From Pseudomonas sp. G2-4 (lineage in GTDB: Bacteria; Pseudomonadota; Gammaproteobacteria; Pseudomonadales; Pseudomonadaceae), in NCBI RefSeq assembly GCF_030064125.1, contig NZ_CP125957.1, forward strand, positions 6,289,001 through 6,353,000: 64,000 bases of DNA. Reading direction: 5' to 3'. Both the position numbers and the translations under genes were made by a program. This document shows, piece by piece, positions 1 through 9,077 of the stretch; the stretch's first letter is position 1; each line of letters starts with the position of its first letter. The notes under the pieces are model-generated. The model was not told the DNA's origin and did not search any database. It was given only the letters and a program-made list of their open reading frames with translations.

Positions 1-708
1 GTGTATGTGCGTGCCGCCCAACTGCCAAACCTGGAAGTACTGGGCGTCGATTGCCACATCGGCTCACAGCTGACCACCCTTGAGCCCTTCATCGATGCCC
101 TCGACCGCCTGTTGGCGCTGGTCGACCGCCTCGGCGACTGCGGCATCTACCTGCGTCACATCGACTTGGGTGGCGGTGTCGGCGTGCGCTATCGCGATGA
201 AGAGCCGCCGCTGGTGGCCGACTACATCAAGGCTGTGCGTGAACGCCTCGAAGGGCGTGACCTGGCGCTGTTGTTCGAGCCGGGCCGCTACATCGTGGCC
301 AACGCCGGCGTGCTGCTGACCCAGGTCGAATACCTCAAGCACACCGAGCACAAGGACTTCGCCATCGTCGATGCGGCCATGAACGACCTGATCCGCCCGG
401 CGCTGTACCAGGCGTGGATGGACGTGACCGCAGTGCGCCCACGCGACAGCGCCGCCCGCAGCTATGACATCGTCGGACCGATCTGCGAAACCGGCGACTT
501 CCTGGCCAAGGGCCGGGAGCTTGCGCTGGAAGAAGGCGATTTGCTGGCCGTGCATTCGGCCGGGGCCTACGGGTTTGTCATGAGTTCCAACTACAACACC
601 CGCGGCCGTTGCGCCGAGGTGCTGGTGGACGGTGATCAGGCATTCGAAGTGCGTCGCCGCGAGACGGTAGCCGAGTTGTTTGCCGGCGAAAGCCTGCTGC
701 CGGAGTAA
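1..708 (+). CDS. lysA: Diaminopimelate decarboxylase, C-terminal part (5' end outside window)
   Basis: PLP enzyme that decarboxylates meso-diaminopimelate to L-lysine, the last step of lysine synthesis in the cytoplasm. The window opens inside the gene: about 235 codons remain of a usual length near 415, and the open frame runs off the left edge, so the GTG at position 1 is not the start. Visible family signatures are the glycine-rich PLP phosphate loop GGGVGVRY, the [12 protein letters not shown] segment, and the active-site cysteine stretch [14 protein letters not shown] contributed across the dimer. The stop lies 4 bp before dapF, which acts on the same metabolite, so the two are almost certainly co-transcribed. 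Confidence 0.95.
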   Translation: MYVRAAQLPNLEVLGVDCHIGSQLTTLEPFIDALDRLLALVDRLGDCGIYLRHIDLGGGVGVRYRDEEPPLVADYIKAVRERLEGRDLALLFEPGRYIVANAGVLLTQVEYLKHTEHKDFAIVDAAMNDLIRPALYQAWMDVTAVRPRDSAARSYDIVGPICETGDFLAKGRELALEEGDLLAVHSAGAYGFVMSSNYNTRGRCAEVLVDGDQAFEVRRRETVAELFAGESLLPE

Positions 709-712
709 AACC

Positions 713-1543
713 ATGCTGCTGCGTTTTACCAAGATGCACGGCCTGGGCAATGACTTCATGGTCCTCGACCTGGTCAGCCAGCACGCGCACATCCTGCCCA
801 AGCACGCCAAGCAATGGGGAGACCGACACACCGGTATCGGCTTCGACCAACTGTTGATCGTCGAAGCGCCCAACAATCCGGACGTGGATTTCCGTTATCG
901 GATCTTCAACGCCGACGGTTCGGAAGTGGAGCAATGCGGCAACGGCGCGCGCTGCTTCGCCCGCTTCGTGCTGGACAAGCGGCTGACCGCCAAGCGGCAG
1001 ATCCGCGTCGAGACCAAAAGCGGCATCATCGAACTGGATGTGCGCAGCGACGGCCAGATCGGCGTCAACATGGGCGCCCCGCGCCTGGTACCGGCGGATA
1101 TTCCGTTCGAAGCGCCGGCCCAGGCCTTGAGCTATCAGATGGAAGTCGATGGCACAACGGTGGAACTGGCGGCGGTGTCCATGGGCAACCCCCATGCCGT
1201 GCTGCGAGTGGCGGATATCAATAGCGCACCGGTCCATGAGCTGGGGCCGAAAATCGAGCACCATCCGCGCTTCCCGGCACGGGTGAACGTCGGTTTCCTG
1301 CAAGTCATCGACCGTCACCGCGCGCAATTGCGCGTCTGGGAACGCGGCGCCGGGGAAACCCAGGCCTGCGGCACCGGCGCCTGTGCGGCGGCAGTCGCGG
1401 CGATCAGCCAGGGGTGGATGGATTCGCCATTGTTGATCGACCTGCCTGGCGGGCGCCTGTCCATCGAATGGGCAGGCCCTGGTCAACCGGTGATGATGAC
1501 CGGCCCGGCAGTACGCGTATACGAAGGACAAGTTCGTCTTTGA
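713..1543 (+). CDS. dapF: Diaminopimelate epimerase
   Basis: Cofactor-independent epimerase converting LL- to meso-diaminopimelate for lysine and peptidoglycan. The 276-residue product has the two catalytic thiols expected of the family: C75 in EQCGNGARC and C219 in ACGTGACAAA. An upstream in-frame ATG at 680 would add 11 residues inside lysA; I chose the ATG at 713 because [15 protein letters not shown] is the conserved N-terminus and it follows the lysA stop by 4 bp. It is followed after 13 bp by the DUF484 gene, continuing the run lysA-dapF-DUF484-xerC-HAD. Confidence 0.97.
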   Translation: MLLRFTKMHGLGNDFMVLDLVSQHAHILPKHAKQWGDRHTGIGFDQLLIVEAPNNPDVDFRYRIFNADGSEVEQCGNGARCFARFVLDKRLTAKRQIRVETKSGIIELDVRSDGQIGVNMGAPRLVPADIPFEAPAQALSYQMEVDGTTVELAAVSMGNPHAVLRVADINSAPVHELGPKIEHHPRFPARVNVGFLQVIDRHRAQLRVWERGAGETQACGTGACAAAVAAISQGWMDSPLLIDLPGGRLSIEWAGPGQPVMMTGPAVRVYEGQVRL

Positions 1544-1556
1544 GTGAGCCAAACCC

Positions 1557-2282
1557 ATGACCGACCAGCCACAGGTTCCAGCCCCACAGTCCGACGAATC
1601 CCCGAGCCCGCTTCCGGAAACCGCGGCAGTGGCCGCGTACCTGGAAGCCCATCCGGACTTCTTCGTCGAACATGAAGAATTGCTTGCGACCCTGCGCATC
1701 CCCCACCGGCGCGGCGATACCGTGTCGCTGGTGGAGCATCAAATGAAGATCTTGCGCGAGCGCAACATCGAAATGCGCCACCGTCTTTCGCACTTGATGG
1801 ACGTCGCCCGGGACAATGACCGGCTCTTCGACAAGACCCGCCGGTTGATCCTGGCCCTGATGGACGCCAGCACCCTCGAGGATGTGGTGATGAGCGTCGA
1901 AGACAGCCTGCGCCAGGATTTCCAGGTGCCTTTTGTCAGCCTGATCCTGTTTGGCGACAGCGCCATGCCGGTGGGCCGCTGGGTGACCCACGCCGATGCA
2001 CAGACCGCCATCGGCGGCCTGCTCACGGAAAACAAAAGCGTCAGTGGCAGCCTGCGCGAACATGAGCTGGACTTCCTGTTCGGCGAAGAACAGCGCAAGC
2101 AGATCGGCTCCACTGCCGTCGTGGCCATCGCCCATCAGGGCGTGCATGGCGTGCTGGCCATCGCCAGTCGCGACCCGCAGCACTACAAGAGCTCAGTGGG
2201 CACGCTGTTCTTGAGCTACATCGCCGAAGTCACCGGCCGGGTGCTGCCACGGGTTGCCGGTTCGCTGCGCTCGGTACGCTGA
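1557..2282 (+). CDS. DUF484 family protein
   Basis: A 241-residue cytoplasmic protein of the DUF484 family, which is GAF-like and has no firmly assigned role; the gene sits between dapF and xerC in many gammaproteobacteria. The N-terminal part carries the [19 protein letters not shown] signature and the [17 protein letters not shown] segment, then a helical stretch and a GAF-like C-terminal half (roughly residues 95-235). The start ATG is 13 bp after the dapF stop, and the stop is 2 bp before xerC, so translation is probably coupled. No catalytic residues are obvious. The family call is secure; the function is not. Confidence 0.9.
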   Translation: MTDQPQVPAPQSDESPSPLPETAAVAAYLEAHPDFFVEHEELLATLRIPHRRGDTVSLVEHQMKILRERNIEMRHRLSHLMDVARDNDRLFDKTRRLILALMDASTLEDVVMSVEDSLRQDFQVPFVSLILFGDSAMPVGRWVTHADAQTAIGGLLTENKSVSGSLREHELDFLFGEEQRKQIGSTAVVAIAHQGVHGVLAIASRDPQHYKSSVGTLFLSYIAEVTGRVLPRVAGSLRSVR

Positions 2283-2284
2283 TA

Positions 2285-3184
2285 ATGGAGCGACAACTGG
2301 ACGCCTACTGCGAACACCTGCGCAGTGAGCGCCAGGTGTCGCCCCATACGTTGTCGGCCTATCGCCGCGACCTGGACAAAGTCCTGGGCTGGTGCCAGAA
2401 ACAGAACATTGGCAGTTGGTCAGCGCTGGACATCCAGCGTCTGCGTAGCCTGATCGCCCGCCTGCACCAACAAGGGCAATCCTCCCGCAGCCTGGCGCGC
2501 CTGTTGTCGGCGGTGCGCGGTTTGTACCACTACCTCAACCGCGAAGGTCTCTGCGATCACGACCCGGCCACCGGCCTGGCGCCGCCCAAGGGCGAACGCC
2601 GGCTGCCGAAAACCCTCGACACCGATCGCGCCCTGCAACTGCTTGAAGGTGCCGTCGAGGATGACTTCCTGGCGCGGCGGGACCAGGCGATTCTCGAGCT
2701 GTTCTATTCTTCCGGCCTGCGGCTTTCGGAGCTGACAGGGTTGAATCTGGATCAATTGGACTTGGCCGACGGCATGGTCCAGGTACTCGGCAAAGGCAGC
2801 AAGACCCGCCTGCTACCCGTCGGACGCAAGGCTCGCGAAGCCCTGGCACTGTGGCTACCGCTGCGGGCGCTGACCAACCCCGCCGACGACGCGGTATTCG
2901 TCAGCCAACAGGGCCGACGCCTCGGTCCGCGAGCGATCCAGGTGCGCGTCAAGGCAGCCGGCGAGCGTGAGTTGGGACAGAACCTGCACCCGCACATGCT
3001 CAGGCATTCCTTCGCCAGCCATTTGCTGGAGTCGTCCCAGGACCTGCGCGCCGTCCAGGAGCTGCTCGGCCACTCGGACATCAAGACCACACAGATCTAT
3101 ACCCACCTGGATTTCCAGCATCTGGCGACGGTCTATGACAGTGCCCACCCCAGGGCCAAACGTATCAAGGGCGACGAATCATGA
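2285..3184 (+). CDS. xerC: Tyrosine recombinase XerC
   Basis: Site-specific recombinase that works with XerD at dif to resolve chromosome dimers. The 299-residue protein has the SAM-like N-terminal DNA-binding domain (about 1-90) and a C-terminal catalytic domain with the full tyrosine-recombinase set: R146 in SSGLRLSEL, a lysine near 170, H237 and R240 in [11 protein letters not shown]263 in LGHSDI and nucleophile Y272 in QIYTH. It starts 2 bp after the DUF484 gene and its stop overlaps the next ATG by 4 bp. In P. aeruginosa and P. fluorescens this gene is also called sss and matters for root colonisation. Confidence 0.97.
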   Translation: MERQLDAYCEHLRSERQVSPHTLSAYRRDLDKVLGWCQKQNIGSWSALDIQRLRSLIARLHQQGQSSRSLARLLSAVRGLYHYLNREGLCDHDPATGLAPPKGERRLPKTLDTDRALQLLEGAVEDDFLARRDQAILELFYSSGLRLSELTGLNLDQLDLADGMVQVLGKGSKTRLLPVGRKAREALALWLPLRALTNPADDAVFVSQQGRRLGPRAIQVRVKAAGERELGQNLHPHMLRHSFASHLLESSQDLRAVQELLGHSDIKTTQIYTHLDFQHLATVYDSAHPRAKRIKGDES

Positions 3185-3885
3185 CCATCGAGCTCATCAC
3201 TTTCGACCTCGACGACACCCTGTGGGATACCGCTCCGGTGATCGCCAGCGCCGAAGCCGTATTACGCCAGTGGCTGACCGACAACGCTGCGAACCTGGGC
3301 GGCGTGCCAGTGGAGCACCTGTTCTCGATTCGCGAACAAGTGCTGCGCGAAGAGCCCGGCCTGAAGCACCGCATCAGTGCGTTGCGCCGACGGGTGCTGT
3401 TTCGGGCCTTGCAGGAAGCCGGCTACGACCAGTGGCAAGCGTCCGAGCTGGCAGACCAGGCATTCGAAACGTTCCTGCACGCCCGTCATCAACTGGAGGT
3501 TTTCCCCGAGGTCCAGCCCACCCTGGAAATCCTCGCCAACCATTTCGCCCTTGGCGTGGTCACCAATGGCAACGCCGATGTGCGTCGCCTGGGGCTGGCG
3601 GATTATTTCAAATTCGCCCTGTGCGCCGAAGACATCGGCATCGCCAAGCCGGACGCGCGGCTGTTCCACGAGGCCTTGCAGCGCGGTGGCGCCACGGCGC
3701 AGACCGCCGTGCACATTGGCGATCATCCGGGCGATGACATCGCCGGCGCCCAACAGGCCGGCCTGCGCGCGGTGTGGTTCAACCCGGCGGGCAAGGCCTG
3801 GGACGCCGATCATGCGCCGGATGCGGAGATTCGCAGCCTGACCGAATTGCCAGGGTTGTTGGCGGGCTGGCATAGCCAGCGCTGA
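3181..3885 (+). CDS. HAD-superfamily hydrolase (subfamily IA)
   Basis: Predicted small-molecule phosphatase of 234 residues. Motif I is DLDDTLWD near the N-terminus, motif II is VVTNGN near residue 122, the motif III lysine sits in IAKPDARLF, and motif IV is [10 protein letters not shown]. The cap inserted after motif I is the helical C1 type of subfamily IA. The start overlaps the xerC stop by 4 bp (ATGA), which implies translational coupling. The substrate cannot be read from the sequence; YjjG-like nucleotidase or sugar-phosphatase activity are possibilities. Confidence 0.9.
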   Translation: MTIELITFDLDDTLWDTAPVIASAEAVLRQWLTDNAANLGGVPVEHLFSIREQVLREEPGLKHRISALRRRVLFRALQEAGYDQWQASELADQAFETFLHARHQLEVFPEVQPTLEILANHFALGVVTNGNADVRRLGLADYFKFALCAEDIGIAKPDARLFHEALQRGGATAQTAVHIGDHPGDDIAGAQQAGLRAVWFNPAGKAWDADHAPDAEIRSLTELPGLLAGWHSQR

Positions 3886-3900
3886 ACCCTCAAAGCCCCT

Positions 3901-3990
3901 TGTGGGAGCGAGCCTGCTCGCGAAGGCGGCGGCATATCCAGCATCAATGCCAACAGACCCACCGCTATCGCGAGCAAGCTCGCTCCACAG
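3901..3990. repeat. REP pair, family A (GAGCGAGCxTGCTCGC)
   Basis: Two facing palindromic units: GTGGGAGCGAGCCTGCTCGCG at the left and its complement at the right, about 45 bp apart, with GTGGGAG at the outer ends. The right copy lacks one C (CTCCAC). It lies between the HAD gene and the convergent sutA gene. Confidence 0.9.
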
Positions 3991-4027
3991 GGACGGTGCT
4001 TAGCCTGAGAACTTTATCCAGCCCATG

Positions 4028-4056
4028 AAAAAGCCCGCAGCGACGGCGGGCTTTTT
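4028..4056 (-). terminator. Rho-independent terminator, probably bidirectional
   Basis: An 11-bp stem (AAAAAGCCCGC / GCGGGCTTTTT) with a 7-nt loop. It has T-tracts on both strands and sits just past the sutA stop, so it can end sutA and also the lysA-HAD run arriving from the other side. Confidence 0.85.
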
Positions 4057-4076
4057 CAGCAAGCAAGACGCAGAAC

Positions 4077-4400
4077 TCAGATAGGGCGGCTGCCGTACTT
4101 GTTGTCAGGCTTCTTGGGCGGATCAGCGACCACGTTGGCCTCCACTTCCTGCACCTTCCCACCCCGGGCCAGGAATTCCTCCATGGCCTTGGCAAGCGCG
4201 TCACGCTCCTTGTTCTTGGCCTCGACGCTTGGCAACTCGTCGACCGATACTGCCGCCTTGGCCTTGCCTTTGGCGGTTGGGACCGGTACATCCGCCCCCT
4301 CGTCATCGGCAACGTCTTCAGCCGCTGCTTCCAAGCCTTCTTCAGCCTCGTCTTCGTCACCTACTTCGAGGTCGTCGTTTTCCAGATCATCGTCGCTCAT
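4077..4400 (-). CDS. sutA: SutA-like RNA-polymerase-binding acidic regulator
   Basis: A 107-residue, very acidic small protein. The first half is almost all D/E with alanine, the middle has a lysine-rich patch (TAKGKAKAAVS), then comes a helix (KNKERDALAKAMEEFLARGGKV) and a short tail ending KYGSRPI. This matches the composition and layout of SutA, which binds RNA polymerase and raises expression of ribosomal and housekeeping genes during slow growth in P. aeruginosa. The position between the xerC-HAD run and YjbQ/amtB also fits. The acidic tail is expected to be disordered. The name rests on layout and synteny, not on a search. Confidence 0.75.
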   Translation of the reverse strand: MSDDDLENDDLEVGDEDEAEEGLEAAAEDVADDEGADVPVPTAKGKAKAAVSVDELPSVEAKNKERDALAKAMEEFLARGGKVQEVEANVVADPPKKPDNKYGSRPI

Positions 4401-4501
4401 GTTCTACCTCATGACTTGCGAAAAGCAGATTAGTTATAGCCCAGCTTCGCCATCTGTCGAAGGCTGCCAGAAAAAATTCAACATCCGCCAGCAAACAGCG
4501 G

Positions 4502-4927
4502 TTATGCCCCTTCACCGTACAAGGTGGCGAGGACTTTACGAGCACCGCCATGATCACGGTGCTCGCCCAGATAGATACCCTGCCAGGTACCTAGCGCCAA
4601 CCGTCCTGCCGAGACCGGCAGACTGAGCTGGCAACCAAGCACGCTGGCCTTGAAGTGCGCCGGGAGGTCGTCCAGGCCTTCGTCGTTGTGCTCATAATCG
4701 GCGGTTCCTTGTGGGATCAGCCGATTGAAAAATCGTTCGAAGTCTCGACGTACCGCCGGATCGGCGTTCTCGTTGATGGTCAACGAGGCCGAGGTATGCT
4801 GCAGCCACAGATGCAACAGACCGACACGACACACCTGGAGTTCAGGCAGGCCGGCGAGCAACTCGTCTGTTACCAGATGAAAGCCCCGAGGCCTTGCCCG
4901 CAGGGTTATCAGCGTCTGTTGCCACAT
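4502..4927 (-). CDS. YjbQ/UPF0047 family protein
   Basis: A 141-residue protein of the YjbQ family, a trimeric cytoplasmic fold; some members have weak thiamine-phosphate synthase activity, but the real role is unsettled. The family signatures [30 protein letters not shown] and [14 protein letters not shown] are all present with the conserved histidines and acidic residues. A longer frame begins at 4954, but I took the ATG at 4927 (MWQQTL), which matches the usual family start and length. It is a single gene with its own gaps on both sides. Confidence 0.88.
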   Translation of the reverse strand: MWQQTLITLRARPRGFHLVTDELLAGLPELQVCRVGLLHLWLQHTSASLTINENADPAVRRDFERFFNRLIPQGTADYEHNDEGLDDLPAHFKASVLGCQLSLPVSAGRLALGTWQGIYLGEHRDHGGARKVLATLYGEGA

Positions 4928-5098
4928 ACAGATCTCCGCACGTTCGGCGCGCATTCTAGCGCGCTCTGGGAAAAAACAAAGGGCCTAATGCGCCTGCCTC
5001 CATGTAAGCCTTTGGCCGGAGAAAAACCCATGTCGCCTACACAACGAAAGGCGTCGGGAAAACCGGCACTCCGTGTGAGCACTGACAAATTCCAGACA

Positions 5099-5128
5099 AA
5101 AAAATGCCCGGCGAACCGGGCATTTTTT
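5099..5128 (-). terminator. Rho-independent terminator of glnK-amtB
   Basis: A 13-bp stem (AAAAAATGCCCGG / CCGGGCATTTTTT) closes on a CGAA tetraloop, 11 bp past the amtB stop. A/T tracts on both sides allow use in either direction. Confidence 0.9.
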
Positions 5129-5139
5129 ATTCTGCGTGC

Positions 5140-6474
5140 TTACAGGTTGTAACCACGCTCGTTGTGCTGGGCCAGGTCCAGGCCCACGGCTTCTTCTTCC
5201 TCGGAGACACGCAGCCCCATGACGGCGTCCAACACCTTGAGGATGATGAAGGTAACGATCGCGGTGTAGATCACCGTGAAACCCACACCTTTGAATTGAA
5301 TCCACACTTGCGCACCGATATCGGTCACGGTGCCGAAGCCACCCAGGGCCGGTGCAGCGAACACACCGGTCAGGATCGCGCCGAGGATACCGCCAATGCC
5401 ATGCACGCCGAATGCGTCCAGGGAATCGTCATAACCGAGTTTGCGCTTGAGGGTGGTGGCGCAGAAGAAGCACACCACGCCCGCTGACAGGCCGATGACC
5501 AGGGCGCCCATCGGGCCCACGGTACCAGCAGCCGGAGTAATCGCGACCAGACCCGCTACCACGCCCGAGGCAATGCCCAGCGCGCTTGGCTTGCCGTGGG
5601 TGATCCACTCGGCAAACATCCAGCCCAGCGCCGCAGCGGCAGTGGCAATCTGGGTAACCAGCATCGCCATGCCGGCGGTGCCGTTGGCGGCGACGGCGGA
5701 ACCGGCGTTGAAACCGAACCAGCCGACCCACAGCATGGCAGCACCCATGAGGGTGTAACCCAGGTTATGCGGCGCCATTGGCGTGGTCGGGAAGCCTTTG
5801 CGCTTGCCCAGTACCAGGCACGCTACCAAGCCGGCGACACCGGCGTTGATGTGCACCACGGTACCGCCGGCGAAGTCCAGCACGCCCCAGTCCCACATCA
5901 AGCCGCCGTTACCGGACCAGACCATGTGTGCGATCGGCGCATACACCAGGGTGAACCACACGCCCATGAAGATCAGCATGGCGGAAAACTTCATCCGCTC
6001 GGCAAACGCACCGACGATCAGCGCTGGTGTGATGATAGCGAACGTCATCTGGAACGTGATGAACACCGCTTCAGGGAACAGCGCCGCCGGACCGGTCAGG
6101 CTGGACGGGGTGACGCCCGCCAGGAACGCCTTGCCCAGGCCACCCACGAAGGAATTGAAATTGACGACGCCCTGCTCCATGCCCGTGGTGTCGAACGCGA
6201 TGCTGTAGCCATAAATGACCCACAGGACGCTGATCAGACCGGTAATGGCGAAGCACTGCATCATCACGGAAAGAATGTTTTTCGACCGAACCATGCCGCC
6301 GTAGAACAGCGCCAGGCCGGGGATGGTCATGAACAGTACAAGAATCGTGGCAGTCAGCATCCAGGCGGTGTCGCCGGAGTTCAGGACTGGGGCTGCCGCT
6401 TCTTCTGCCATGGCCAAGCCAGGCATTGCGAAGGACAACAGGGCTCCTAGCCCTGCGAATTTACGCAGAGTCAT
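5140..6474 (-). CDS. amtB: Ammonium transporter AmtB
   Basis: Inner-membrane ammonium channel of the Amt/Rh family. The 444-residue product starts with a cleavable signal peptide (MTLRKFAGLGALLSFAMPG, then AMAEE), as other AmtB proteins do, followed by about eleven membrane helices. Recognisable segments include DFAGGTVVHINAGVAGL with a pore histidine, GFNAGSAVAANG, and DDSLDAFGVHGIGGILGA with the second histidine. It starts 33 bp after the glnK stop; GlnK blocks the channel when nitrogen is plentiful. AACAAT lies between the AGGAG ribosome site and the ATG. Expression should follow the sigma-54/NtrC promoter upstream of glnK. Confidence 0.97.
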   Translation of the reverse strand: MTLRKFAGLGALLSFAMPGLAMAEEAAAPVLNSGDTAWMLTATILVLFMTIPGLALFYGGMVRSKNILSVMMQCFAITGLISVLWVIYGYSIAFDTTGMEQGVVNFNSFVGGLGKAFLAGVTPSSLTGPAALFPEAVFITFQMTFAIITPALIVGAFAERMKFSAMLIFMGVWFTLVYAPIAHMVWSGNGGLMWDWGVLDFAGGTVVHINAGVAGLVACLVLGKRKGFPTTPMAPHNLGYTLMGAAMLWVGWFGFNAGSAVAANGTAGMAMLVTQIATAAAALGWMFAEWITHGKPSALGIASGVVAGLVAITPAAGTVGPMGALVIGLSAGVVCFFCATTLKRKLGYDDSLDAFGVHGIGGILGAILTGVFAAPALGGFGTVTDIGAQVWIQFKGVGFTVIYTAIVTFIILKVLDAVMGLRVSEEEEAVGLDLAQHNERGYNL

Positions 6475-6507
6475 ATTGTTTTCTCCTGGGGCGTTGGGTT
6501 TGGCGGC

Positions 6508-7137
<630 letters not shown>

Positions 7138-7141
7138 TTAC

Positions 7142-7189
7142 GCACAACAACAGTGCGACGACACTCGACCTCATGCGCGAAAAGCGTGC
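7142..7189 (-). promoter_or_regulatory. Two NtrC-type binding sites
   Basis: Two dyads with the NtrC spacing GCAC-N7-GTGC. The first is GCACAACAACAGTGC (7142-7156, perfect half-sites). The second is TGCGCGAAAAGCGTGCA (7174-7190, one half-site substitution). Their centres are 33 bp apart, about three helical turns, and lie roughly 80-125 bp upstream of the -24/-12 element, as expected for an NtrC enhancer. Confidence 0.65.
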
Positions 7190-7259
7190 ACTCCTCGCTT
7201 GGAATGGACTATAGACACTGCGTGATACACTGCCCGCCATTGTTTTCAGGACACCTGCC

Positions 7260-7520
7260 ATGCTTGCGCCCAAAGACCTCCTCGACGCCCTGAGCGGCCA
7301 TGCCTCCCGCCTCTTGAGCGGCGACACTCCTCTGCCCAAAAGCGAAATCGAAAGCCAGTTCAAGGCCCTGCTGCAAAGCGGCTTCAGCAAGCTGGACCTG
7401 GTGAGCCGGGAAGAATTCGACAGCCAGATGGTCGTGCTTGCCCGAACCCGGGCACGGCTCGAGAGTTTGGAAACCAAGGTCGCGGAGCTGGAAGCGCGAC
7501 TGGCTCCAGCACAGGAATAA
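7260..7520 (+). CDS. ubiK: Ubiquinone biosynthesis accessory factor UbiK (BMFP family)
   Basis: An 86-residue, mostly helical protein of the BMFP/UbiK family. It assists aerobic ubiquinone assembly by binding UbiJ and membrane lipid, acting as a trimeric coiled coil. Visible are the N-terminal amphipathic part (residues 1-25), the KSEIESQFKALLQSGFSKLDLVSREEFD core and a C-terminal heptad coiled coil (LARTRARLESLETKVAELEARL). It is divergent from glnK and shares the regulatory gap with it. In P. aeruginosa the equivalent gene lies next to comM; here a histidine kinase sits between them. Confidence 0.85.
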   Translation: MLAPKDLLDALSGHASRLLSGDTPLPKSEIESQFKALLQSGFSKLDLVSREEFDSQMVVLARTRARLESLETKVAELEARLAPAQE

Positions 7521-7537
7521 GCCGCCCACCCGGCGAC

Positions 7538-8815
7538 TCAACCACTCGCTGCCCCCATGGGTTGGCTCGGTGCCGACGTGCGCGGCAGCTCCAGGGTAAA
7601 GAGCGCCCCCTTACCCGGCCCCGCGCTCTGCGCCGTCAGATCGCCGCCCATCTCGTGCGCGGCCAAAATGCAGCTGTGCAGGCCGAAACCGTGGCCGTTG
7701 GCGCGCGTGGTGAAGCCGTGCTCGAACACCCGCGCAAGATTGTCCGGCGAAATCCCCTCGCCGTTATCCTCGACCTCAATCCGCACACGCTTATCGTCAA
7801 TGGCTTTCAGGCGCAGGATAATTCGCGACGGTCGATCCGCGACCGAACCCAGCGCCTGCTTGGCGTTGTTGATCAGATTGACCAGGATCTGCAGCACTTT
7901 GTGCTTGTCCAGCGGCATCGTCGCAATATCGCTGAACTCCTTGACCAGCGTGACCTGGTGGCGCGCCAGGGACACGTCGCAGATGCGCACCACATCCTCG
8001 AGCAACTCTCGCAGCGAGCCCGGCTCCAGCACGCTGGAGTTGCCGGCATAGGACTGCTGGGTGGCGACGATTTCCTTGATATGGTCGATGCTCCTGGTCA
8101 ACTTCGCCAACTCGCTGATCATGCTCTGCTGCTCGGCTGCCAGCGCCTCGGCCAGCTTGTCCAGATAGTCCGGCAGGACCCGGCCTTTCGGGTCGCTGCT
8201 GATGAAATCACCGAGGTCATCGGGGTGCTCCTTCATCAGCTGGACGACCTTGGCGACCCCAGGCCTTTTGGATGTGTGCACTTTCTCGTACAGAACCTGG
8301 GCTGAGACATTGACGCTATTGAGCACATTGCCCACGTTATGCAGCACGTTGGTGGCAATTTCCGCCATGCCCGCCCGGCGCGCGGTGGTGACCAGCTCGG
8401 CCTGCGCCTCTCGCAGCTCGTCGTTGACCTTGGCCAGTTGTTGCGGGCTGGGGATCTTCAAGGCCGCCGGCACCAGCCGGACCAGCAGGATGGCGGTAAT
8501 CACCGACGCTATCGCCGTGATCACCTTGACCAGCGCCGACAGCCAGTAATAGGGCTGCCAGATGGTCAGGATCTCCATCACATGACTGGTTCCGCAGGCC
8601 AGGATAAACACGCCAAAAGCTGCCAGCATCCAGTCAAATGGCACGTCCTTGCGCCTGTGGATAAAGTAGATAAGCGTAAAGGGAATGGTGACGTAGGAGA
8701 GGGTGATCAAGCCATCGGCGATGACATTGGTCCACAGCAGATCAGGGCGCCACATGTAGCAATGCCCATGGGGCATAAAGCGTTTGTCGGCTAACAGAGC
8801 CAGCAGATCGTTCAT
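7538..8815 (-). CDS. Orphan membrane histidine kinase with ethylene-receptor-like sensor domain
   Basis: A 425-residue sensor kinase. Residues about 25-118 form membrane helices that align gap-free with the ethylene-binding region of plant ETR1: D34, Y41, I44, P45, I71, C74 and H78 match ETR1 D25, Y32, I35, P36, I62, C65 and H69 at identical spacing. A coiled linker (residues 123-146) leads to a dimerisation/phosphoacceptor box with H159 in VLHNVGNVLNSV. The ATPase domain follows, with N box NLINNAKQAL, G1 DNGEGI and G2 GHGFGLH. There is no receiver domain and no response regulator nearby. A GTG at 8821 is possible, but the ATG at 8815 has GGAGGA at ideal spacing. It converges on ubiK and separates ubiK from comM, which looks like an insertion relative to P. 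aeruginosa. Confidence 0.88.
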   Translation of the reverse strand: MNDLLALLADKRFMPHGHCYMWRPDLLWTNVIADGLITLSYVTIPFTLIYFIHRRKDVPFDWMLAAFGVFILACGTSHVMEILTIWQPYYWLSALVKVITAIASVITAILLVRLVPAALKIPSPQQLAKVNDELREAQAELVTTARRAGMAEIATNVLHNVGNVLNSVNVSAQVLYEKVHTSKRPGVAKVVQLMKEHPDDLGDFISSDPKGRVLPDYLDKLAEALAAEQQSMISELAKLTRSIDHIKEIVATQQSYAGNSSVLEPGSLRELLEDVVRICDVSLARHQVTLVKEFSDIATMPLDKHKVLQILVNLINNAKQALGSVADRPSRIILRLKAIDDKRVRIEVEDNGEGISPDNLARVFEHGFTTRANGHGFGLHSCILAAHEMGGDLTAQSAGPGKGALFTLELPRTSAPSQPMGAASG

Positions 8816-9077
8816 GGCCACTTCCTCCCTGCGCCATTGATGCCGCCAAGTGCCGATGGGGCAAATCGCAGTCTAGCAGAGGGCCTGGCTCGTTCATTTT
8901 TGAGCGAGCAGATGGAGGCAAGCGGCCAAGCGCGTGCAATAGATCAGGGTGGAAACGAGCGTCACCCCGCAACATTCTGCCAAAATTTCCCCATCAATTA
9001 CCGCACCACTGCATGCCCCCACGACTAACCTTCAAGAGCCGCAGGACGCGGCTCCCTATTCACTCAAGGAACGATTC

